From: Candidatus Gastranaerophilales bacterium
GTDB taxonomy: Bacteria; Cyanobacteriota; Vampirovibrionia; Gastranaerophilales; Gastranaerophilaceae
Assembly: GCA_947630355.1 (NCBI GenBank)
Contig: CANRHJ010000113.1
Span: 1 to 6,331 of the forward strand
Reading direction: 5' to 3'
DNA: 6,331 nt
The notes under the pieces were generated by a model. It searched no databases. It was given only the letters and a program-made list of their open reading frames with translations, and was not told the origin of the DNA. Positions 1-4,703 of this stretch are shown in pieces. Both the position numbers and the translations under genes were made by a program. Position 1 is the first letter of the stretch, and each line of letters opens with the position of its first letter.

Positions 1-1
1 T

Positions 2-40
2 ACAGGCTCGCGAACTCGCTTTGCTCAAACAGCGCTCGCC
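2..40. other. GC-rich non-coding stretch, possible repeat remnant
   Basis: This stretch is clearly richer in G and C than the rest of the window and contains several GCTCGC/GCGAAC-like blocks, including TCGCGA. Read on the minus strand it is open without a credible start codon: one frame gives RRALFEQSEFASL, another GERCLSKASSRAC. I recall low-complexity readings of this kind from repeated non-coding DNA in many bacteria, so I treat it as a repeat or the edge of an element rather than a gene. No tRNA or rRNA fold was recognised. It is cut by the window edge. The rest of 1-228 holds only the palindrome and the terminator listed separately. Confidence 0.3.
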
Positions 41-126
41 TTGATGTTTCTTCAATTCGATTTTCAATTATTCTTCGTTATAGCTTCCTTTAATTAAAAT
101 ATTTTTGCATTGTAAATCAATCGCAG

Positions 127-152
127 GTTGGGTTAGCGCAGCGTAACCCAAC
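127..152. repeat. Palindromic intergenic repeat (REP-like)
   Basis: The arms GTTGGGTTA (127-135) and TAACCCAAC (144-152) are perfect reverse complements around an 8-nt loop, GCGCAGCG. There is no T-run after either arm, so it is not a standard terminator. The GTTGGGTT...AACCCAAC arms with a GC-rich loop closely resemble intergenic repeats that I recall as abundant in cyanobacterial genomes. That family resemblance is from memory; only one copy is present in this window. Confidence 0.6.
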
Positions 153-182
153 ACTTAACAATATTGTAAATTCATAAAAATA

Positions 183-209
183 AAAAGCACCCCGATATAG
201 GGTGCTTTT
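183..209 (-). terminator. Intrinsic terminator of the XRE regulator gene
   Basis: A 10-bp perfect stem, AAAAGCACCC (183-192) with GGGTGCTTTT (200-209), encloses a 7-nt loop, CGATATA. On the minus strand the stem is followed by a T-rich run (TTTTTATTTTTA) and lies 20 bp beyond the regulator stop codon, so it should end that transcript. The plus-strand side is also T-rich, so it may work in both directions. Confidence 0.85.
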
Positions 210-228
210 ATATTTAATGCATGTTTTT

Positions 229-456
229 TCAAACATCTTTAAACAAATCTTTAATCGGGATTTTGTATGCAATACTTGTTCTTATAATATATTTAAGAGT
301 CAAATTTCTTTTTCCCGTTTCGACCTTTGCGATGTTTTCGCGTTGATAATTTGTCTTTTCTGCAAAGACATTTTGCGAGTGATTATTTTCAACTCTAAAT
401 TTTTTGATGTTTTGAACTAAAACATACATAATTTCTTTTTCTTCCTTTGTATACAT
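229..456 (-). CDS. XRE-family small DNA-binding regulator (controller-protein-like)
   Basis: This 75-residue protein is almost entirely one helix-turn-helix domain of the HTH_3/Cro-C1 type (about residues 14-71). The typical pattern is visible: a first helix ending in KKFR, then HSQNVFAEKTNYQRENIAKVE as the HTH, then TGKRNLTL and a closing helix ending in KDLF. Such proteins bind palindromic operators as dimers. I chose the ATG at 454-456 because AGGAGA (464-469) sits 7 nt upstream; the longer reading from a TTG at 492 lacks this support and would begin inside the predicted promoter. It lies 108 bp downstream of the nuclease gene on the same strand and has its own promoter. The size fits restriction-modification controller (C) proteins, but these usually precede the endonuclease gene, so that role is only a possibility. 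An autorepressor or an antitoxin-like regulator would also fit. Confidence 0.88.
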   Translation of the reverse strand: MYTKEEKEIMYVLVQNIKKFRVENNHSQNVFAEKTNYQRENIAKVETGKRNLTLKYIIRTSIAYKIPIKDLFKDV

Positions 457-493
457 TGTCTGTTCTCCTTTCTTTTTTTGCTCTGTATACAAA
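446..493. promoter_or_regulatory. Inverted repeat, putative operator of the XRE regulator
   Basis: TTTGTATACA (446-455) and its exact reverse complement TGTATACAAA (484-493) are separated by 28 bp. Each arm contains TGTATACA, itself a perfect 8-bp palindrome, so the site could hold two dimers. One arm overlaps the predicted -10 box, the other overlaps the start codon region, and the Shine-Dalgarno lies between. This geometry suits autoregulation by the HTH protein encoded immediately downstream. The repeat is seen directly; the binding is inferred. Confidence 0.5.
464..469 (-). promoter_or_regulatory. Shine-Dalgarno of the XRE regulator
   Basis: On the minus strand this reads AGGAGA, with 7 nt between it and the ATG at 456. 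It decides the start in favour of the 75-residue form over the 87-residue TTG form. It lies between the two arms of the inverted repeat described for 446-493. Confidence 0.75.
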
Positions 494-511
494 AAGGATT
501 TTAAATAACAA
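484..511 (-). promoter_or_regulatory. Promoter of the XRE regulator
   Basis: Minus strand -35 TTGTTA (506-511), 16-bp spacer, and -10 TATACA (484-489). Transcription would begin near 477, giving a leader of about 20 nt that contains the Shine-Dalgarno. The -10 box is embedded in the TGTATACA palindrome, so a bound repressor would block RNA polymerase. Upstream, at 520-534, there is an imperfect palindrome around GAAAATTTC of unknown meaning. Confidence 0.5.
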
Positions 512-564
512 ATTATGTCCGAGAAAATTTCGCGATAAGGAACGTTACAAAGTGCGACACCAGA

Positions 565-1641
565 TTAATATTTTATAGTTTTTACAAGCCATTTTGTAAA
601 ATTAATATTGCTTCTTTTATCAATAAAGGTGGAGTTTTTGCAGTATATTTTTATATCTATTAGATAAGATTTATCGGTTCTGCATTTTATTTCATTTTGC
701 TTAATAGAGTTGGCAGGTATCATAAAGCAATATAATTTTCTTTCCTCTTTATCATCCAAGATTAACCACCAGTCGGTATAAATATATTTTATATATGGAT
801 TTGCCCAATATAAACCGTTGTTCAAATTTTTTGAAGCTTTTGTATAATAAGCAGGAATATTTAAGTTATTGTTAATACACAGATTTTTTATTTCGTCTTT
901 ACTCAGGCAGAAATTATCAAGTTTTTCTTTTTTTAATATGTATGAATTTTTTTGTGAGTTTATTTCGCGGAATTCATTTTGCGGATAATTTGGCTCAATT
1001 ACTTGTGTATATTTACAGTTTTGATTTATATTAATATTAATATCTTTGATTGCTTGTTTATATTCTTCTTCCGTATATGTGTTTGAAAAATGTTTTTTAA
1101 GAAGCGAGTGTATCAATTCTTCATTTATTTCTTTTTTTATACATAAAATATTCTTTTTTGATTTTTCTTTTTCTTCTATATAAGCTTTTATTGCTTCTTT
1201 ATTGAAGTTTTGTTTCTCAATTAATTCAACAAATTTTTCGCCGTCAGGATTATCATATTCAAATAATATTTCTAATTTAATTTGGTCTTCATCATTTTTT
1301 GTATAGTCATAATAATATAAATAAATTTTATCGCATATTAATATTCCTATATCAGTTTTTAAAATTTTTAAATAACTGAATAACTGTTCATTTCCGCAAT
1401 TTACGTTGGATTGTTTAAGTTCAACAACAAATAAATCCTTATTTTCCAAACGGATAATTATATCAGGAATTGCTCTTTCCCTAGACCCGATTACAACATT
1501 TCTTTGACTGTCAATTTCTCCGTCTAAACTACTATATCCGAAGATTTCGGAAAACATTTTCTCCCAAAGCTTTTGAATTGTTTGTTCTGGATAATTTTTA
1601 TACTTATTAAAATAATCTACAATTTTATTCCATTTAGACAT
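565..1641 (-). CDS. Stand-alone PD-(D/E)xK nuclease with HsdR-like N-terminal domain
   Basis: This 358-residue protein begins with a restriction-endonuclease fold of the type found at the N terminus of type I restriction subunit HsdR (about residues 15-130). Visible active-site pattern: E28 in the first helix, PD at 59-60, ELK at 74-76 (FVVELK) and Q86-x3-Y90 in the following helix. These match the D...ExK plus QxxxY signature of HsdR and RecB/Cas4-like nucleases, so metal-dependent DNA cleavage is expected. No helicase or translocase motifs follow, unlike full HsdR of around 1000 residues. Residues 145-240 are charged and probably a linker. Residues 245-358, with YWANP, DWWLIL and FIDKRSNINF, form a domain I do not recognise, possibly for target recognition. 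It is very AT-rich (hand counts of 15% and 18% GC in two 60-base rows, against 35% in a row of the aminotransferase), which suggests transfer. No Shine-Dalgarno precedes the ATG. No methyltransferase is nearby in this window. Confidence 0.82.
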   Translation of the reverse strand: MSKWNKIVDYFNKYKNYPEQTIQKLWEKMFSEIFGYSSLDGEIDSQRNVVIGSRERAIPDIIIRLENKDLFVVELKQSNVNCGNEQLFSYLKILKTDIGILICDKIYLYYYDYTKNDEDQIKLEILFEYDNPDGEKFVELIEKQNFNKEAIKAYIEEKEKSKKNILCIKKEINEELIHSLLKKHFSNTYTEEEYKQAIKDINININQNCKYTQVIEPNYPQNEFREINSQKNSYILKKEKLDNFCLSKDEIKNLCINNNLNIPAYYTKASKNLNNGLYWANPYIKYIYTDWWLILDDKEERKLYCFMIPANSIKQNEIKCRTDKSYLIDIKIYCKNSTFIDKRSNINFTKWLVKTIKY

Positions 1642-1648
1642 ATTTTTT

Positions 1649-1676
1649 ATTATACATATTATTATGTTTATATCAA
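1649..1676 (-). promoter_or_regulatory. Promoter of the nuclease gene, apparently leaderless
   Basis: On the minus strand -35 TTGATA (1671-1676), a 16-bp spacer and a perfect -10 TATAAT (1649-1654). Only 7 nt (AAAAAAT) separate the -10 box from the ATG at 1641, so transcription should start at or within a base or two of the start codon. There is no Shine-Dalgarno in that gap, consistent with a leaderless message. Confidence 0.65.
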
Positions 1677-1723
1677 TAGTTATCTGCCGGCTGTTTCTCC
1701 TTTATAATCAGTAATATTAAAGC

Positions 1724-1754
1724 TTTACAACGGGGGGGAGAAAAATGGTATAAT
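1724..1754 (+). promoter_or_regulatory. Promoter of the EEP gene with G7 tract in the spacer
   Basis: -35 TTTACA (1724-1729) and perfect -10 TATAAT (1749-1754) preceded by TGG, forming an extended -10. The spacer is 19 bp, two longer than the optimum, and contains seven consecutive G (1732-1738). The -10 ends 7 nt before the ATG at 1762, so the transcript would be leaderless or nearly so. A changed number of G would alter the spacer length and hence promoter strength. Confidence 0.6.
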
Positions 1755-1761
1755 TTGAGTT

Positions 1762-2748
1762 ATGAAAGATATTAAGGAAAAATTATATAATTTTATTAAA
1801 CCTCGTGCGATTTTTTTATTTATAATCTTTTTTATTATAAATGTTATTGCATCTTTGCCTTTTATTAACCATATTACGGAAATTTTATCCCATTTTAAAT
1901 TACATTATTTTTATTGCTCGATAGTATTTTTTATTATATTCATTTACCTTTCATTTTTTAATAAAAAATATACCGCAGGAATTATATTATCCTTGAGCTT
2001 ACTATTTTTAAACCTTTTTGATTTATTTCCTTATTTTATAAGAACGCCTGATGCGCCTTATGAAAACAGTTTAAAAATAGGTTTATTTAACGTATTAACT
2101 TCAAATTGGCGCTATAGTAAGGTAATTCAAGAGATTGGAAATAATAATCCCGATATATTAATAATTCAGGAAATAGATGACATTTGGGTTAAAGAACTTA
2201 ACAAAATAAAAAAAGATTACCCTTACAATATAGAATACCCTTTAAATTTAGGAAATTTTGGCATAGCTTTATATTCAAAATTTCCTATAATTAATTTTTC
2301 AATAGAGGATTGGACAGACTATAAACTGCCCGTAATTAAAGTAAAAATACAAAAAAATGAGGAGATTTTTAAAGTTTATGCAATTCATACGCTGCCTCCT
2401 TTAAGAAAAGATTATTTTATAAAAAGAAACGAAATGTTTGAGAAAATAAATCATATAGCAAAAAATGAAAATGAAAAATTGATAATCACCGGAGATTTAA
2501 ATTCTACGGCTTTTTCTCCCGTTTATAAAAAATATATAAAATCCGCGCCTTTAAATGATGCACAAATAAAAGCGGGAAACATTCACTATGGCAGTTGGAA
2601 TACATTTCATCCTCCGTTTTTAAGGGTAACAGTAGAACATATTTTAACTTCCAAAGATATAAGAGTAAAAAGTTATAAAAACGGGAATAATATAGGTTCC
2701 GACCACTTCCCGGTTTTTGCGGAACTTACATATTCTTCAACAAAATAA
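1762..2748 (+). CDS. Membrane-anchored endonuclease/exonuclease/phosphatase (EEP) family protein
   Basis: This 328-residue protein has three hydrophobic segments (about 16-33, 49-66, 70-91) followed by an EEP-superfamily catalytic domain (about 104-325). Visible catalytic blocks are N110 in GLFNV, E137 in IIQEID, H209 in AIHTLPP, D245 and N247 in TGDLN, and D314/H315 in GSDHFPV. The usual DHI/DYI block before the last histidine reads VEHIL (291-295), with Glu in place of the common Asp. Members of the superfamily are metal-dependent phosphodiesterases acting on DNA, RNA, phospholipid or inositol phosphates; the membrane-anchored branch (E. coli YafD-like) has no settled substrate. The topology would put the domain on one face of the inner membrane; which face cannot be told here. 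An in-frame TGA at 1756-1758 directly before the ATG and no other start nearby fix the start, although no Shine-Dalgarno is present. It is transcribed away from the nuclease and converges on the next gene. Confidence 0.85.
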   Translation: MKDIKEKLYNFIKPRAIFLFIIFFIINVIASLPFINHITEILSHFKLHYFYCSIVFFIIFIYLSFFNKKYTAGIILSLSLLFLNLFDLFPYFIRTPDAPYENSLKIGLFNVLTSNWRYSKVIQEIGNNNPDILIIQEIDDIWVKELNKIKKDYPYNIEYPLNLGNFGIALYSKFPIINFSIEDWTDYKLPVIKVKIQKNEEIFKVYAIHTLPPLRKDYFIKRNEMFEKINHIAKNENEKLIITGDLNSTAFSPVYKKYIKSAPLNDAQIKAGNIHYGSWNTFHPPFLRVTVEHILTSKDIRVKSYKNGNNIGSDHFPVFAELTYSSTK

Positions 2749-2750
2749 AT

Positions 2751-3167
2751 TTATTCAATAAAATTTTTTGATTTTATTTTGAAAATCGTAATATTTTCAT
2801 CAGTTTTCTTAATGCGGTCTATATATTTTTCATCTTTTAAAGAAGTCATAATTATTGCTACTGCGGGTTTTTTGCCTGTCATTTTAGAATAATACAGAGA
2901 TTGACCGATACTCTCTGCCCATTTTTTCGCATAATCAAATTCTATGGCATATTCGTCGGTCAGACAATCAACTCTGGTTTTGTCATTGAGAACATGCTCT
3001 ATTTCACCCGAACAATATTCCCTGACGTAATCCGCTTCTTTATAATTATCAGGCTGCTGATAAACCTTTTCATCAAAAGACTCGGTAGAAAAATATACTA
3101 ACGCAGAGATAATAATTATTATTACTGTTGTAATTACTTTACTGATAAATGTTTTTAATTTTTTCAC
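2751..3167 (-). CDS. Small membrane-anchored or exported protein with PD-(D/E)xK-like core
   Basis: This 138-residue protein starts with a short basic stretch and a very hydrophobic helix (about residues 10-26), acting as a signal peptide or anchor. The rest carries a compact conserved-looking core: CSGEIEHVL (52-60), RVDCLT (65-70), AIEFDYAKKWAE (74-85), IGQSLYY (87-93) and a strand AVAIIM (102-107). D67, E76-x-D78 and Q89-x3-Y93 lie in the order and spacing of a PD-(D/E)xK fold with a QxxxY helix, but the usual Lys of ExK is Asp; K81 or K82 may replace it. I recall similar hypothetical proteins in proteobacteria without a function. C52 and C68 could form a disulfide if exported. The start is GTG at 3165-3167: an in-frame TAA lies 12 nt upstream and no other start codon occurs before the hydrophobic helix. 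No Shine-Dalgarno is visible. Its stop is 2 bp from that of the convergent EEP gene. Confidence 0.75.
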   Translation of the reverse strand: MKKLKTFISKVITTVIIIIISALVYFSTESFDEKVYQQPDNYKEADYVREYCSGEIEHVLNDKTRVDCLTDEYAIEFDYAKKWAESIGQSLYYSKMTGKKPAVAIIMTSLKDEKYIDRIKKTDENITIFKIKSKNFIE

Positions 3168-3173
3168 GAAGTA

Positions 3174-3203
3174 ATTTTAACATATATTAGATTTTTTTGT
3201 TAA
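3174..3203 (-). promoter_or_regulatory. Promoter of the small membrane-anchored protein, apparently leaderless
   Basis: Minus strand -35 TTAACA (3198-3203), 18-bp spacer, and -10 TAAAAT (3174-3179) preceded by TGT as an extended -10. Six nt (TACTTC) separate the -10 from the GTG start, leaving no room for a leader or Shine-Dalgarno. This AT-rich area could produce such matches by chance, so confidence is moderate. Confidence 0.45.
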
Positions 3204-3250
3204 TTTTAAAGAAACAATGCACATAAAATTTATAACAAATTAACAAAAAA

Positions 3251-3280
3251 TTGCACTAAAAATATGTATTGTTGTAAAAT
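3251..3280 (+). promoter_or_regulatory. Promoter of the HIT / RWYD / SDR operon
   Basis: -35 TTGCAC (3251-3256), 18-bp spacer, and -10 TAAAAT (3275-3280). Transcription near 3287 would give a leader of about 25 nt containing AAGAGG (3301-3306), a Shine-Dalgarno 5 nt before the ATG at 3312. No other promoter-like spacing is seen before the next two genes, which are nearly contiguous. No riboswitch or clear operator is visible between 3168 and 3311. Confidence 0.5.
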
Positions 3281-3311
3281 TAAAGAAATTTAGATAGACA
3301 AAGAGGCTTAT

Positions 3312-3644
3312 ATGACGGATTGTATTTTTTGCAAGATTGCAAATGGTGAAATTCCTTCTAAATTTATTTATGAAGATGAAAAAGTAGTTGCGTTTAACGA
3401 TTTAAACCCGCAATCACCCGTTCATTTTCTTGTTATTCCCAAAAAACACTATGCTTCTTTAAATGAAATAGATACAAAGGAAGCCTTTGGGGATATTTTT
3501 TCGGCTATTCCGAAGATTACCGAAAAACTTGGAATAAAAGAGTATAGAACAGTAGTGAATACCGGAGAGAGCGCAGGGCAGACCGTTTTCCATATTCATG
3601 TCCATGTTATGGCAGGAAGAAAGTTTAATTGGCCGGCAGGTTAG
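3312..3644 (+). CDS. hinT: HIT-family purine nucleoside phosphoramidase (HinT type)
   Basis: This 110-residue protein has the full length of a HINT-branch histidine triad hydrolase, which cleaves adenosine 5'-phosphoramidates and aminoacyl-adenylate-like compounds in the cytoplasm. The triad is H94-x-H96-x-H98 in FHIHVHVMAGR, with H98 the expected nucleophile. The N-terminal CIFCKI (C4, C7) is the usual Cys pair that can bind zinc, FNDLNPQSPVHFLVIPKKH (28-46) is the typical substrate-cleft region, and the NWPAG tail matches the C-terminal NWPPG of HINT proteins. The start is supported by AAGAGG just upstream. It is the first gene of a three-gene operon; HIT genes often sit beside unrelated housekeeping genes, so the context adds little about its substrate. 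Confidence 0.95.
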   Translation: MTDCIFCKIANGEIPSKFIYEDEKVVAFNDLNPQSPVHFLVIPKKHYASLNEIDTKEAFGDIFSAIPKITEKLGIKEYRTVVNTGESAGQTVFHIHVHVMAGRKFNWPAG

Positions 3645-3649
3645 GTTTT

Positions 3650-3973
3650 ATGTATAACCGCTGGTACGACAATTATCCGGAATTAAAATCTTTGCTTCAG
3701 CTTTTGGAAAAAGTTGATGTAAAATATCTTGATGTTATTGCTCAGGATTTTCTTCAAATCATTTTGGACAAATATTCCGGAAGATTTGATGATGTAATAA
3801 GGCAGATTAGTGAAAATGCGCCTCCGGGATATTCAAGGTGGTATGATGAAAATTATGATCTTCACACTTGTATTGAATTTTTAAAAACTCTGGATGATAA
3901 TGAAAAGGATGATTTAGTTAAATCATTTATTATGTCACTTGTAAGCTATATAACGAATGTAGATGATGAATAA
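3650..3973 (+). CDS. Small acidic protein with duplicated RWYD motif, unknown function
   Basis: I do not recognise a function for this 107-residue soluble, acidic protein. It contains an internal duplication: RWYDNYPELKSLLQLLEKVD (residues 4-23) is echoed by RWYDENYDLHTCIEFLKTLD (63-82), each followed by a predicted helix-rich segment of 20 to 25 residues. There are no membrane segments or catalytic motifs. Short proteins bearing RWYD-x-P repeats are, from memory, frequent hypotheticals in Gastranaerophilales-type genomes. I prefer the ATG at 3650, 5 nt after the HIT stop codon, over an upstream TTG at 3629 that would overlap the HIT gene; AGG-containing sequence lies just before it. Its 3' end overlaps the dehydrogenase start by 11 nt, so the two are probably translationally coupled. 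A role as a small adaptor or structural unit is conceivable but unsupported. Confidence 0.8.
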   Translation: MYNRWYDNYPELKSLLQLLEKVDVKYLDVIAQDFLQIILDKYSGRFDDVIRQISENAPPGYSRWYDENYDLHTCIEFLKTLDDNEKDDLVKSFIMSLVSYITNVDDE

Positions 3974-4691
3974 GAAAAATATACTGATTACGGGTTCAAC
4001 AAAAGGTATAGGCCTTGAAATTGCAAAACATTTTGCATCTGATTTTAATGTTTTTATAACTGCAAGAAAAGAGATTGAACTTGAAAAACTATGCAAGCAA
4101 TATAATTTTGCCGGATATTACGCATGTGATTTATCATTAACGGACGGTGCGGAAAGACTTTTCAGAGAACTTAACAAAGATTTTGATATCTTGATTAATA
4201 ATGCGGGTATGTATATTTATAATCCGATAGAAAATATGCGGCCTGTCGATACCGTTAATTCAATTGTTTTGAACTCCTTAACTCCTTATGAATTAATAAA
4301 ACGAGTTGTGCCTTATATGAAAAAACAAAAATGGGGCAGAATAATCAATATAGGTTCGATTTCAGGTGTTATGGGAGAAGCTTATGCCTCTGTATATTCG
4401 ATGACAAAAGCTTCTTTGATAGGATTAACAAAATCATTGGCGCTTGAACTGGCTCAAGATAATATCACGGTTAATATTATAAATCCCGGCTGGGTTGATA
4501 CGGATTTAATAAATAATGAAAATCTGGAAGAAACTTTTTCAAAACAGGAAATTATTGAAACAATTCCGCAAAAAAGATTTGTAACTCCCGATGAAATTGC
4601 ATCAATGTGTGAATATTTAATATCCGACAAAGCAAAAACAATAACGGGACAATCAATAAATATTTGTGCGGGCTTATCTTTGGGATATTAA
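3963..4691 (+). CDS. Short-chain dehydrogenase/reductase (SDR), FabG-like
   Basis: This 242-residue classical SDR uses NAD(P)H to reduce a carbonyl or oxidise an alcohol. It shows the dinucleotide motif TGSTKGIG (10-17), the NNAG block (79-82), and the catalytic tetrad N104, S132 (NIGSISG), Y145 and K149 (YSMTK). The following NPGWVDTD (174-181) is the usual loop after the active site. Arg35 after the second strand (ITARKE) suggests preference for NADPH. Overall it resembles 3-oxoacyl-ACP reductase FabG, but the C-terminal ITGQSINICAGLSLGY has CAG where FabG-like enzymes have DGG, and no fatty-acid genes are adjacent, so the substrate is left open. The start lies inside the end of the RWYD gene (ATGATG at 3963-3968; the second ATG is an equally good start), implying translational coupling. 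It is the last gene before the hairpin at 4704. Confidence 0.92.
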   Translation: MMNKKNILITGSTKGIGLEIAKHFASDFNVFITARKEIELEKLCKQYNFAGYYACDLSLTDGAERLFRELNKDFDILINNAGMYIYNPIENMRPVDTVNSIVLNSLTPYELIKRVVPYMKKQKWGRIINIGSISGVMGEAYASVYSMTKASLIGLTKSLALELAQDNITVNIINPGWVDTDLINNENLEETFSKQEIIETIPQKRFVTPDEIASMCEYLISDKAKTITGQSINICAGLSLGY

Positions 4692-4703
4692 ATTAATTTA
4701 TTA

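Noticed and set aside
202..420. Plus-strand open frame of 72 codons opposite the XRE regulator
   Set aside because: It lies antisense to a clear HTH gene, starts inside the terminator hairpin, and its translation is Cys/Phe-rich without recognisable features.
457..492. Longer XRE regulator starting at TTG 492
   Set aside because: The TTG lies within the predicted -10 box, while the internal ATG at 456 has a good Shine-Dalgarno at proper distance.
1693..1704. AAAGGAG on the minus strand upstream of the nuclease gene as its Shine-Dalgarno
   Set aside because: It is more than 50 nt from the ATG at 1641 and has no start codon at suitable distance.
1732..1753. GGGGGGGAG as a Shine-Dalgarno followed by ATG GTA TAA (1745-1753) as a tiny upstream ORF
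   Set aside because: The ATG-GTA-TAA overlaps an extended -10 box, so it would not be transcribed from that promoter; the G run is better read as promoter spacer.
2901..3101. Plus-strand open frame of 66 codons
   Set aside because: It is antisense within the small membrane-anchored protein gene and shows no Shine-Dalgarno or recognisable domain.
3629..3649. Upstream TTG start for the RWYD protein
   Set aside because: It would overlap the HIT gene and put extra residues before the conserved-looking RWYD unit; the ATG at 3650 is simpler.
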